DNA of 64,000 nt from JASJCL01 sp050291585. Its GTDB lineage: Bacteria; Desulfobacterota; Desulfobacteria; Desulfobacterales; Desulfosarcinaceae. The stretch's first letter is position 1. Each line of letters opens with the position of its first letter. The notes beneath the pieces were generated by a model, which saw only the letters and a program-made list of their open reading frames with translations, made no database searches and was not told the origin of the DNA. The DNA lies in contig JBNKKA010000003.1 of the NCBI GenBank assembly GCA_050291585.1, positions 6,146-70,145 of the forward strand, read 5' to 3'. Below, piece by piece: positions 18,276-26,658 of this stretch. A program made the position numbers and the translations under genes.

Positions 18276-19184
18276 GTGAGGGGCGCCGACTGGCAGACAA
18301 CGGCCTGGAATGGGTTGACCCTGGATCATCCCGCCACCTGGGAGGTCGCCCGGCTGGACGCGGATCAGCTCTTATGGCGCGATGGACCCAAAGCCGCCCT
18401 GGAGATCCGCTGGGCGCTGCACAGGGGGCGTTTCGATTCCGAGCGACAATTTCGGCGCTTTGCCCGCCAGGCCCGCCGCAAGGGACTGCCCCAACCGGAT
18501 CTCTGGCCGGTTCCGGAAAGCTGGCGGGCCGCCTTGGGCCAGTTCACCGTATCCGGTTTCCGGTGGAGACGAGCGGACCTTGAGGGGCGCGGGCTCCTGG
18601 TGTATTGCCCCCACTGCCGTCGCTTGAGCCTCATCCAGATTCACCCCGTCCTGGCCGACCAGCCCCAGCTGATCCCCCCCCTCCTGGGCCGCTTTCGAGA
18701 TCACCCCGCTAGGGAAACCATGCGCCTGCGCATCTTCGGGATAGACGCGCATTTGCCCCTTGGGACGCACCTATCCCATTTCCGCTTTGAAACGGGCCAT
18801 TATCGCCTGCTCTGGCGCAAAGATCGTTTGCGTATCGGACTGCACCGCTGGGCCCCGGCCGGCACCATCCTGGATCGCCAGCCGCTGTTGGCCTTTGCCG
18901 AGGATCAATTCCAGCTACCGGCCGGGGGGCGTCCCCATACCGAACTCCAACCCATGAAGCATGGCGCTTATGAGGCTGTCGGTGGGGTCTGGTCATGGGC
19001 ATGGAATCATGGCCCCCAGGCCATATCCGTTTGGCTTGCAACCCGTCTGCCGCGGCGGTTTGTGAGGGTGTGGCATGTGCCGACCCAAAACTGCCTCATG
19101 GGGGTTGAGGTGGGCGGTCGCAGTGGGGGGCTCACTCCAATGTTTGAGCAACTCTGTCATCATTATGAGGCGATTTCACAATGA
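18276..19184 (+). CDS. Unrecognised 302-residue protein coupled to a PqqD-like gene
   Basis: I do not recognise this family. The protein starts at GTG 18276, has no signal peptide or membrane helix, is rich in Trp and Arg, and carries one CPHC pair near residue 112 (YCPHCRRLS) that could hold a metal if another pair comes from a partner. The N-terminus (WNGLTLDHPATWEV) reads like a small beta domain that often binds lipids or partners. The stop overlaps the ATG of the PqqD-like gene (ATGA at 19181), so the two are probably made together and may form a complex. It closes the long + strand locus with that gene. Confidence 0.65.
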   Translation: MRGADWQTTAWNGLTLDHPATWEVARLDADQLLWRDGPKAALEIRWALHRGRFDSERQFRRFARQARRKGLPQPDLWPVPESWRAALGQFTVSGFRWRRADLEGRGLLVYCPHCRRLSLIQIHPVLADQPQLIPPLLGRFRDHPARETMRLRIFGIDAHLPLGTHLSHFRFETGHYRLLWRKDRLRIGLHRWAPAGTILDRQPLLAFAEDQFQLPAGGRPHTELQPMKHGAYEAVGGVWSWAWNHGPQAISVWLATRLPRRFVRVWHVPTQNCLMGVEVGGRSGGLTPMFEQLCHHYEAISQ

Positions 19185-19576
19185 AGGCTTCTGAGTGTCG
19201 ATCCCCATTGGATCCAGATGACCGTGGTGTGGCCCTTGCCTGCCGCCCGGTGAAGAATCTCGGCGTCGAGGCCCAGCAGATGGAGAGCGGGGACCTCATC
19301 CTGACTTACCCGGTGGTGGTGCGCCCCTGGGTGGATCGTCTGCTGGGGCGTTTCGGACGCAAATCAACCGAGCCTTTACGGCGAAAGGTGCAATTAGATG
19401 CCCTGGGGACCCAAGTGTGGGGGTGGATCGATGGGGTTCGGACGGTGGGCGATATCATCGCCGCTTTTGGCGAGGCCCATAAACTGCCCCAGCGTGAAGC
19501 GGAGCTGTCGGTGACGGCCTTTGTACGGATGCTGGGCAAGCGCGGTTTGATCGGCCTGAGGGAACCCGACGCTTAG
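19181..19576 (+). CDS. PqqD-like protein
   Basis: The 131-residue protein matches the PqqD fold in its last 80 residues: KVQLDALGTQVWGWIDGVRTVGDI, an acidic helix, then FVRMLGKRGLIGL. PqqD proteins are winged-helix peptide chaperones that hold RiPP precursors for radical SAM enzymes or act as RRE domains. No radical SAM enzyme or obvious precursor peptide is present in the window, so its partner here is unclear. The first 45 residues are an extension with little complexity. It overlaps the upstream gene by 4 bp and is the last gene of the run. Confidence 0.72.
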   Translation: MKASECRSPLDPDDRGVALACRPVKNLGVEAQQMESGDLILTYPVVVRPWVDRLLGRFGRKSTEPLRRKVQLDALGTQVWGWIDGVRTVGDIIAAFGEAHKLPQREAELSVTAFVRMLGKRGLIGLREPDA

Positions 19577-19665
19577 CCTTTGATGCCGAGCCTCTGCATG
19601 TCGGTTCCGAGGGCTGTCCTTGTGTGTATTGTGATTTGTGTCCTGTGACGAACCGCTTCGCCGGG

Positions 19666-19998
19666 TTAAAATTTTGAGATGGCTTCGTCCATGGTGGGAA
19701 CGATGGGCAAAAAGGTGTCGAATCCCGCAATCTCAAAAACCTCCTTGACGTAGTCCTGCATGGCGCACAACATGAGCTTGCCTTCGCGACGCTTGAGGTC
19801 CTTGGTGGTTTTCAGGATGACGCGTAACCCCGCGCTGCTGATGTAATCCAGGTTTTCAAAATTGATGATCAGGCTGCTGGAACCATTCTCGATCTGAGAG
19901 GCGATGATCTCCTCCAACTCCGGCGAGGTGTTCGAATCCAGACGGCCTGTGAGGTTGAAAACGCTGATGTTTTCTTTGGTATCTAAGTCAATTTGCAT
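19666..19998 (-). CDS. STAS-domain anti-sigma factor antagonist (SpoIIAA/RsbV-like)
   Basis: This 110-residue protein is a stand-alone STAS domain. It begins QIDLDTKENISVFNLTGRLD and has the phosphorylation-site loop NLDYISSAGLRVIL near residues 50-60, where a serine is phosphorylated by an RsbW/SpoIIAB kinase in known systems. It is preceded by AAGGA upstream of the ATG. The likely partner is the RsbW-like ATPase encoded 158 bp upstream on the same strand. Two SpoIIE-type phosphatases nearby could reverse the phosphorylation. It points to a partner-switching circuit, with the final target not identified here. Confidence 0.9.
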   Translation of the reverse strand: MQIDLDTKENISVFNLTGRLDSNTSPELEEIIASQIENGSSSLIINFENLDYISSAGLRVILKTTKDLKRREGKLMLCAMQDYVKEVFEIAGFDTFLPIVPTMDEAISKF

Positions 19999-20079
19999 CT
20001 GTCGACATCCTTCGTTTTATTGAGCGGGGATAAACTACCTGTGGCAACCCTTTTCAGGCCGAAGCGCCCCGCGTGTTGT

Positions 20080-20167
20080 GGGCCCTGAGCCCTGGATTCG
20101 GGCCGTCAGCCCAAATGGGCCGTCAGCCCAAACGGGCCGTCAGCTCATATGGGGCGTCAGCCGTGGT
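20080..20167. repeat. Tandem repeat, 17-bp unit, four copies plus a degenerate one
   Basis: Units start at 20100, 20117, 20134 and 20151. The first two read GGGCCGTCAGCCCAAA plus T or C; the third and fourth diverge. A longer relative lies just before, at 20080-20099. Each good unit contains GGGC and GCCC arms that could fold into a small hairpin. The array lies between the RsbW-like gene and the STAS gene, and its last unit overlaps the 3' end of the RsbW-like gene. Confidence 0.85.
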
Positions 20168-20621
20168 TTGCCAGGATTTGGCATTTATCAGAACCGTTAT
20201 CGTTATTGAAACGCTTGGTTATCTTGACGATATTTTTCTCTCCCGTTCGCTCGTAGCTGATCTGGTCGGCAAATTTACGGGCGAAAAAGACACCTAAACC
20301 GCCCACCTCTCGATCCTCGATATCGGCCTCGATACAGGGGGGATTGGCGCTCAGCGGGTTGAAAGGGATCCCGTCGTCTTCGATTTCGATGTGCAATTGA
20401 TCGGGTTCGCAGCGGATGCGCAGGAGCACATCGTGGTCACCGCCATCGCGGTAGGCGTAGCTGATGATGTTGGTGAAGAGCTCCTCCAGCACCAGGTTGG
20501 TTTCGCACTTACATTTGTTGGAGAAACCCAGCTGCCTGCGCAGGCTCTCGAGGGCGGCATTGATCGTATCGAGATCGGTGAGTCGATTTTTCAGTTTGAG
20601 TGTGAGCTTTTTCTCAGGCAT
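20157..20621 (-). CDS. RsbW/SpoIIAB-like ATP-binding protein (anti-sigma kinase fold)
   Basis: The protein of about 154 residues has the Bergerat ATP-binding fold in order: N-box ETNLVLEELFTNII near residue 45, G1 box EDDGIPFNP near 90, and G2 box REVGGLGVFFARKFAD near 115. RsbW-type proteins bind a sigma factor or another target and phosphorylate a STAS antagonist. The start ATG at 20621 has GAGGGAC just upstream; an ATG 13 codons earlier is less well placed. The STAS gene lies downstream on the same strand and the cyclic-nucleotide-binding-like gene upstream. The target may be a sigma factor elsewhere or the adjacent ABC exporter. Confidence 0.9.
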   Translation of the reverse strand: MPEKKLTLKLKNRLTDLDTINAALESLRRQLGFSNKCKCETNLVLEELFTNIISYAYRDGGDHDVLLRIRCEPDQLHIEIEDDGIPFNPLSANPPCIEADIEDREVGGLGVFFARKFADQISYERTGEKNIVKITKRFNNDNGSDKCQILANHG

Positions 20622-20700
20622 CTGCCGTCCCTCTGGGCCGTTACCTCCGAAGCCGTGCAAGACCTATCTCTGTACCCGAATTTTTGCCATGTTTTCTTGG

Positions 20701-21228
20701 TTAGAGCAAGCTTATTCCGATACCATGCTGACAGCTGCTGAGCCTGCCCTCCAGCTCTTTGAGAACCTGTTTCTCCCATTTGAGCACCCGCGTGACAATG
20801 ATGGAGATGATTTTCGGGGTGATCTCGGGAAATTGTTCCGTGATTTTGGTGAATTTTTCGCGTGTCAGGACCAGGCAGTTCATGTCGGTTGCCGCCCGCA
20901 GGGAGAATAGCCGTGGCATGGGGCCCATGAGCGACAGGCTGCCGAAAAAAGATGCTTTGGGATAACGCCTGAGTATCACTTCACCTTCGGTTTCCCGCCG
21001 CAGCAGTTCCACATCGCCTTGTAGGGTGAAATAGGCACAGCCATCGTCGTCGCCCTGGCGGAAGAGAAAATCACCCGCCTTGAAGCCTTCACGGGTGCAG
21101 AGGTAGGCAAAGAGCTTGACAACCTCGAGGGGGAGGCCGGCGAAGAAGTGGACCTCGCGCAGAATGCTGATGTTGTCGGTGATCTCACAAGAAGCGCCGG
21201 GGCTAAGATTTTCCGAATTCGAGCTCAT
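20701..21228 (-). CDS. Cyclic-nucleotide-binding-domain-like protein
   Basis: The 175-residue protein is essentially one cNMP-binding (CAP_ED) domain with a C-terminal helix. Typical pieces are FFAGLPLEVVKLFAYLC, FKAGDFLFRQGDDDGCAYFTLQG and the phosphate-binding cassette FFGSLSLMGPMPRLFSLRA. In cAMP receptors this cassette has a glutamate after FG and an arginine before A; here the glutamate is a serine while an arginine remains, so cyclic nucleotide binding is doubtful. No DNA-binding domain follows, so it is not a Crp-type regulator. Its start overlaps the end of the ABC exporter gene by 26 bp, which suggests that it controls or senses something for that exporter. Confidence 0.82.
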   Translation of the reverse strand: MSSNSENLSPGASCEITDNISILREVHFFAGLPLEVVKLFAYLCTREGFKAGDFLFRQGDDDGCAYFTLQGDVELLRRETEGEVILRRYPKASFFGSLSLMGPMPRLFSLRAATDMNCLVLTREKFTKITEQFPEITPKIISIIVTRVLKWEKQVLKELEGRLSSCQHGIGISLL

Positions 21229-23704
21229 AGAGTTGTCCCTCCTTGGCGATCAGTTCGTCGTATGTACCCATCTCGACAATCTTGCCCGCTTTCATTACGG
21301 CGACCTTGTCGTAGTTTTTTATGATGTCGAGGCGATGCACAACGGCAATGAGGGTGCTTGTGCCTTTGTAGTGGTTCTCGATGATGTTCTGGATGCGTCC
21401 CTGGGACGTGTTGTCCAGGGCGGCCGTAGCTTCATCCATGATCATGATGCGCGGGTGCTTGAGAAAGACTCGTGCGATGGCCAGTTTCTGCCGTTGTCCG
21501 CCGGAGAGTTTGTCACCGCCACGGCCCACGTTGTACTGCATACCGATGGCCACGGCAGCCTCCAGGAAGTCCTCTTCGATGAGCAGTTGGATGATGCTCT
21601 GGTAGATTCGTTCGCGGGCCTGGGTCTGCTGGGCTTTGGTTTTACCGAAGAGGATGTTGTTGAGGATGGTCTGGCCGTAGCTGTACTCGTCCAGGCGGTA
21701 GAAAGTGACCGCATCGGGCATGCGGGTTTCGATGCGTTCCCGGAAGAGGGCGCGGCCCTCCAGAATCAATCGCTCCAGCAGATCATCCAGAGCCACCATT
21801 TTGTGGATGCCGGGGGTGAAGCGCAGGGCCACGGAGAGCAGCTGGCGATGGATCTCGTCGTTGAGCTGATGCAGATTGCGATTCCGCAATTGGTTGACCA
21901 CCGTCTTGTAGGCGTCCAGTTCGAAGGGCTCTAGCGGGCTTTGCTTGAAGAAGAGTTCATCAGGGGGCAGGTTGCCGAGGAGATCGACGATCTGTCTCGT
22001 CAGTTGTTCCCCAAGGGCCAGCAGCGGGCGGGTGAGGTCGGCTTCATCGAGAAAGTTCCGAAAGAACTCATTTGTCAGCAGCTTCTCTCCGCACAGACCA
22101 TTGTCCTTGGCGGTGCCAAAGATGAGGTTGTCCTCGATGCTGGAGTGATAAAGATATTGGGTTTCGTCAAAGAACTCCACCCATTCGCTGAGATCGTCCC
22201 CGTAGTCTTGGCGAAAGTTGTTGCGCACCCGGATCACGGCGTTCACTAGCTCGGGGCGATCGCCCGGGGCGATGATGGTGTTGAGGCCGAAGCGCAGTAC
22301 GTCGATGAAGATGCCGGCCTGCTGGATGGCGGCGATCATATCGTCCAGGGCCGGAGGCGGTCCGCCGTCATGCTGAGCCGCGTAAGCGTAGAGGAGGTTC
22401 TCTTCGATGCTGCCCTGGAAGATAAAGGGGCTCTGGGAGACGAAGCCAACATTTGCAGCGATATCCTGTTTGGAAAGCTCGGCGATCTCATGCCCACCGA
22501 TGGTGGCGCGTCCCTCGTCATATTGATAGAGCTGGCCCAGGCAGAGGGCCAAGGTGCTCTTGCCACTACCGGAGAATCCCACCAGGGCGAGGTGTTCACC
22601 GGGCTCCAAGGTCAGGTTGATCTTGTCCAGTAGACGGATACCGTCCCGGGTGATGAAGCTCAGGTCCTTGACCGCGATGCCTTTTTCCAGTTCGTATGGG
22701 GGGCGTCCCTCGGTCAGGAGGCGGTGTTCTGGCCGGGCGTTGAACATGGCCATGGTGCGTTCGTAGCTGACGCGTCCATCCTGATAAACCTGGTAAAATT
22801 CGATTAATTCCCGCCAGGGATCGTAGAGCTTCTCCTGGGCGGAGAGAAAGGCCACCAGGGCGCCCAACTCTAGCCGCCCCTTGATGGTCAGCCAGCCCCC
22901 CAGGACGAAGACCAGAAAAGGGCCCAGGCTGGTGAAGAAGTTGTTGGTGCCTTTGATGGCGAAGCGGTAGAGGCTCCAGGTGATGCGGATTTTGAGGAGG
23001 CGCTTGACGATGCGGTCGAACTTGCGGTTTTCGATCTTGTAGGCGCCGTTGGCCTGGATTTCGTGGATACCGCCGATGGATTCGGAGATGCGGCTGGAGA
23101 GTTTGCGCGAGGCGTCCACGCGCTGCATGTTGGCCTGATTGACCTTGCGCTGCAGCAGGGGCACCAGGAAGAGCACCAAGGGGTAGATGCTGAGGGAGAG
23201 GGCCGCTAGCCAGAGGTTGAGCCAGGCCAGATAGGCGGCGAAGGTCACCAGGGTCAACACGTTGCTCAGGGGCACCGCCACGGCCATGCCGATGTAGTTG
23301 CCCGGCAGGGTCAGTTCGTTGATGATGGCGTTGACCACCGCTCCGGGCTGGATGTTGCGGTAGTAGGTCAGGGGCAGGGTGAGGGCATGATGATAGAGCT
23401 CCTCGCGCATCTTGGCCGTGGAGCGCTGGCTGATAACAGCCTGGAGGGCGTTCATGGCGAATTTCAACCCATTGGCGGTCACCACCGCCGCCAAGTAAAA
23501 ACCGCAGTAGAGAAAGAGCAGGTCGATCTTGCGCAGGTTGATGGCTTCGTTGATGATGCGCTTCTGCATCTCCAGGGGCAAGACTCTGGCGAAGACGACG
23601 CCGATGATGACCACCACCAGGGCGACCTGCAATGGGGTGATGCCGGCCGCAAAGATCCATGACCGTAGAGGGCGGTCCACAACCGTACGGTTTTCCTTGG
23701 CCAT
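21203..23704 (-). CDS. ABC exporter (permease-ATPase) with a large insert in the ATPase domain
   Basis: The 833-residue protein starts with a six-helix type I exporter domain (about residues 20-320). The ATPase domain has Walker A GFSGSGKST near 375 and a Q-loop VSQSPFIFQGSIEENLL near 425. The signature LSGGQRQKLAIAR comes only near 728 and Walker B IMIMDEATAALD near 748. The stretch from Q-loop to signature is about 300 residues instead of about 50. Within it the motif following the Q-loop recurs twice, as YLYHSSIEDNLIFG near 515 and YGQTILNNILFG near 672. The reading frame is intact. The protein probably exports a lipid or peptide, and the insert may carry regulation by the proteins encoded after it. 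Confidence 0.88.
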   Translation of the reverse strand: MAKENRTVVDRPLRSWIFAAGITPLQVALVVVIIGVVFARVLPLEMQKRIINEAINLRKIDLLFLYCGFYLAAVVTANGLKFAMNALQAVISQRSTAKMREELYHHALTLPLTYYRNIQPGAVVNAIINELTLPGNYIGMAVAVPLSNVLTLVTFAAYLAWLNLWLAALSLSIYPLVLFLVPLLQRKVNQANMQRVDASRKLSSRISESIGGIHEIQANGAYKIENRKFDRIVKRLLKIRITWSLYRFAIKGTNNFFTSLGPFLVFVLGGWLTIKGRLELGALVAFLSAQEKLYDPWRELIEFYQVYQDGRVSYERTMAMFNARPEHRLLTEGRPPYELEKGIAVKDLSFITRDGIRLLDKINLTLEPGEHLALVGFSGSGKSTLALCLGQLYQYDEGRATIGGHEIAELSKQDIAANVGFVSQSPFIFQGSIEENLLYAYAAQHDGGPPPALDDMIAAIQQAGIFIDVLRFGLNTIIAPGDRPELVNAVIRVRNNFRQDYGDDLSEWVEFFDETQYLYHSSIEDNLIFGTAKDNGLCGEKLLTNEFFRNFLDEADLTRPLLALGEQLTRQIVDLLGNLPPDELFFKQSPLEPFELDAYKTVVNQLRNRNLHQLNDEIHRQLLSVALRFTPGIHKMVALDDLLERLILEGRALFRERIETRMPDAVTFYRLDEYSYGQTILNNILFGKTKAQQTQARERIYQSIIQLLIEEDFLEAAVAIGMQYNVGRGGDKLSGGQRQKLAIARVFLKHPRIMIMDEATAALDNTSQGRIQNIIENHYKGTSTLIAVVHRLDIIKNYDKVAVMKAGKIVEMGTYDELIAKEGQLYELEFGKS

Positions 23705-23915
23705 CTAATACTCCCATCACTGGGGTGGGTTGATTCATTCCCAAAAAATACATTCACAAGCTACAGCAAATAAAGCATTTTGCAAGTAAAAATGCACCTG
23801 CAGGAGCCCTTGTTTTGCATCATATCCAATAGTTATGTTAAAAGCTAGGCTGATGCTTGGGCCGCCCGCGAGCGGCCTGATGCGTTTTGGGATCCGACGG
23901 GAGGAAAACGACGCC

Positions 23916-26078
23916 ATGCGTTATCAGTGGAAGCTGCTGCTATTGCTCCTGGCTTTGGCCATGGGGCCAATGGCCGTGATGCGGCCCTTTGGCCTGCATG
24001 CCATTCAAGACCTGGGGCAGACCCTGGTCTCCAGTACCCAGGAAAGTTTGCTGCGGCAGACCCAAGACCGGTTGCGCCTCATTGTCGCAGGCTACTCGGA
24101 GGTGTTGCGCACCTCCCGCACCCATGCGGTAGCCTCGATCCAATTGCAGGCCCAGGAGGTGGAACAGCTCATGGCCCGGGCGGCGCCCCCGTCCCAGCCG
24201 CTGTTCGTGGCCGGACGTCTGGGGGGGGGCGATCCCATTCCGGATCTCACGCCCTCGGATATCCATATCAAGCGGGGGCGCGCCGGTCATGTCCGCTCCC
24301 TGCCGGTTTCCTATCGTACGCCGGTTTTCAAGTTCTCCCCAGGGGTCGACCCGGCCGCCCTTGACTCGGATTGTCAGCGTCTGGCCGGGATGGCCGCTTT
24401 TTGGCAGACCATCGCCACGCAAGAGCACTCCATCGCCCTCTGGCATTTCGTAACCTTGGACAGCGGCGTCCATATGACCTTTCCGGGGCACGACAGTTTT
24501 CCCCGGCGGCTGGACCCCCGGGAGCGGTTTTCCTCAAACCGGCTGCCTCCCCATGAGATTTCGTGGGTCGGTCCCTACTTGGACCCGGTCACCCGCCAGG
24601 TGGTCACCGCCGCCGTTCGTCCCATTAAGGGACCCTCCGGGGCGATTGTCGGCGTAACCGGGATGGTATTGCCCATCAACAACCTGATGGAGCGTCCTTT
24701 TCTCATCGAGAATCTGCCTGTGGGCACCGCCCCTTTCATCTGCCATCTGGAGGGGGAGGATGCACCGGTCGGGGAGCGCCTGCGAATCATGGCCCGCCAG
24801 GAACATAGCGAGCAGGACCTCCAGAAAAATGTCCCGCGGGCCCCTCGGCACTGGGGGATGCTTATGGAACCGGAATGGCTCGCCGGAGACGATGCCGCCG
24901 GGTTCGAAGCCATGCTGAAGGATATCGCCGACGAAAAGGAGAATATGCGCCGCATGGATTGGAAGGGGGCCGACAGCCTGTGGACATACGGGGTCACCCA
25001 TCCCGGCACGGTACTGGTCCTCGTCACCCCCTACGCGGGCATCAATCAGATGACGGCGGCCGCTGATCGCAAAGCAGCCAATGATGTCCAGCGAATCGCC
25101 CGTTCGACCCTGTTCTTCCTGACCGCCGTCTGCGGGGTGACCATCATCTTGGCGATTCTGTTCGCAAAGACCGTCACCCGACCCTTGAAACGACTCAGCG
25201 ATGGGGCCCAGCGTCTGGCCGCCGGCGACTTCAACGCGCGCGTCGAGGTGCACAGCCGTGACGAGTTCGGGCAGATGGCCAAGATCTTCAATCAGGTGGG
25301 GCCGGAGTTGAAGGCCCACTACGATCTGCGACGCTCCCTGGATCTGGCCCGTGAGGTGCAGCAGAATCTCCTGCCCAAGGATCAACCCCAGGTGGCCGGG
25401 CTGGATGTCCATGGTCAGAGCCGCTACTGCGATCAGACCGGCGGCGACTATTACGATTACCTGGTGATGGGCCCGCCCGAGTCCCCCCGTCTGATAGTGA
25501 TCGTAGGGGATGTGGCCGGCCACGGTATTTCGTCGGCCCTCTTGATGGCTACAGCCAGGGCCCTCATTCGTCAGCGCCTCAGCCTCGAGGGTCGACTCGC
25601 CGAAAAGTTGGCGGAGGTAAACCGATTCCTCTGTGAAGATGTGGGTGATTCCGGCCAGTTCATGACCCTTTTCGTTGCGGAGATCGATCCGGTCGATGGC
25701 CGACTGCTCTGGGTGCGGGCCGGTCACGAACCCGGCTGGCGCTACGACCCCACGACGGACACTTTTGAAACCGTGGCGGGGCAGGGAGTGCCCATGGGGG
25801 CGATGGAAGCTTCGGTTTTCCAAGAGCAGGCTCTCCTCCTGAACAGCGATGATATCCTCCTCATTGGCACCGACGGTATCTGGGAGGCCCTCAACCCCGC
25901 CGGGGCCATGTTCGGTAAGAAACGCCTGGAGGCGCTGGTGCGCGGCCATGCCCATCTGTCGGCGCGCGCCATCGTCGAGGCCGTAATGACAGAGCTGGAT
26001 ACTTTTCGCCAGGGGGCCACGGTGGTGGATGATGCGACCTTGGTCGTGGTCAAGCGCACGGCGGGGCTCCCGATCTGA
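23916..26078 (+). CDS. SpoIIE/RsbU-type PP2C phosphatase with periplasmic sensor and HAMP
   Basis: The protein of about 720 residues has a first membrane helix (about residues 6-25), a large periplasmic region with Cache-like features, a second helix (about 395-416), a HAMP domain (to about 470) and a PP2C-type phosphatase domain. The phosphatase domain shows GGDYYDYL and IVGDVAGHGISSALLMATARA. Such enzymes dephosphorylate STAS antagonists. The start ATG 23916 follows CGGGAGGA; upstream ATGs in the same frame lack a ribosome site. It is divergent from the ABC exporter and close to the STAS/RsbW pair, so it likely feeds an outside signal to them. Confidence 0.88.
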   Translation: MRYQWKLLLLLLALAMGPMAVMRPFGLHAIQDLGQTLVSSTQESLLRQTQDRLRLIVAGYSEVLRTSRTHAVASIQLQAQEVEQLMARAAPPSQPLFVAGRLGGGDPIPDLTPSDIHIKRGRAGHVRSLPVSYRTPVFKFSPGVDPAALDSDCQRLAGMAAFWQTIATQEHSIALWHFVTLDSGVHMTFPGHDSFPRRLDPRERFSSNRLPPHEISWVGPYLDPVTRQVVTAAVRPIKGPSGAIVGVTGMVLPINNLMERPFLIENLPVGTAPFICHLEGEDAPVGERLRIMARQEHSEQDLQKNVPRAPRHWGMLMEPEWLAGDDAAGFEAMLKDIADEKENMRRMDWKGADSLWTYGVTHPGTVLVLVTPYAGINQMTAAADRKAANDVQRIARSTLFFLTAVCGVTIILAILFAKTVTRPLKRLSDGAQRLAAGDFNARVEVHSRDEFGQMAKIFNQVGPELKAHYDLRRSLDLAREVQQNLLPKDQPQVAGLDVHGQSRYCDQTGGDYYDYLVMGPPESPRLIVIVGDVAGHGISSALLMATARALIRQRLSLEGRLAEKLAEVNRFLCEDVGDSGQFMTLFVAEIDPVDGRLLWVRAGHEPGWRYDPTTDTFETVAGQGVPMGAMEASVFQEQALLLNSDDILLIGTDGIWEALNPAGAMFGKKRLEALVRGHAHLSARAIVEAVMTELDTFRQGATVVDDATLVVVKRTAGLPI

Positions 26079-26396
26079 TCAGCTGTTCGCACCAAGAGGG
26101 TGCGCCTATGAGGCAGACACCGCAATAAATGAACCAGAGTTCATATCTATTGGTTCGTAGCCCCTCGTTCACTATCTTTTCAAGCCCTCATTTAATAGCA
26201 GTATTATATTAGTTCTTTTTTAGGGCCCGGGTTTTTTTGCTTGACAGAGACCGGAATTTTTGGAAGAAATGAATTATGGTTCATTATTCATGTTGGGTTT
26301 GCTCCTCGCCCTTATCTCATTGACAAGGTCTGAACGCTGGCAGGCCCCACCAACTAAAAAACTGTTTAGGGTCTGTTTTTATTCAAAGGAGAAAAA
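26079..26396. other. Intergenic stretch upstream of the small lipoprotein
   Basis: This 318-bp gap carries no gene that I can support. It is AT-rich in parts. It holds a palindrome ATGAAC-CAGA-GTTCAT at 26129-26144, which could be an operator, and TTGACA boxes at 26241-26246 and 26320-26325, neither followed by a convincing -10 box. The lipoprotein ribosome site (AAAGGAGAAA) lies at its end. Confidence 0.5.
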
Positions 26397-26651
26397 ATGA
26401 AAAAGCTTGTCCTGATTGCCATGTGTGCCGCCCTGTTGCTTCTGTCCGCCTGTAGCTGGAGCAATGAAGCCTATTATGCAGAGAATCCCATGACCGCCGA
26501 TGAGCTAGTCGCCAAATGGGGCCAGCCCAGCCAGGTTGTGAAGATGGAGGATGGATCCGAGAAGTGGACCATCGCCATGAACTGCAATGGTGCCAGCGAT
26601 TTGTACTATGTTATCAAGGACGGCAAGGTAGTAAAATCCGGCGTGAATTAG
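26397..26651 (+). CDS. Small lipoprotein, BamE/SmpA-like
   Basis: This 84-residue protein has a lipoprotein signal peptide with the lipobox LLSAC, so the lipidated cysteine is residue 19. The mature 65 residues contain TADELVAKWGQPSQVVKMEDGSEKW, cut here into the elements WGQPSQV and DGSEKW. This is the pattern of small BamE/SmpA-type domains, in which a GxP turn is followed by a tryptophan strand. It should sit in the outer or inner membrane facing the periplasm. It stands alone, with a ribosome site AAAGGAG and its own terminator just after the stop. Confidence 0.75.
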   Translation: MKKLVLIAMCAALLLLSACSWSNEAYYAENPMTADELVAKWGQPSQVVKMEDGSEKWTIAMNCNGASDLYYVIKDGKVVKSGVN

Positions 26652-26658
26652 CGCCCCT

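Noticed and set aside
21440..22600. Frameshift or broken gene in the ABC exporter
   Set aside because: The distance between Q-loop and signature first looked like a disruption, but one frame is open through the whole gene and the insert is protein-like, so it is treated as a real domain.
24534..25955. 473-codon open frame on the - strand
   Set aside because: It is antisense to the SpoIIE-type phosphatase, has no recognisable motif and no ribosome site. GC-rich codon bias explains long antisense frames.
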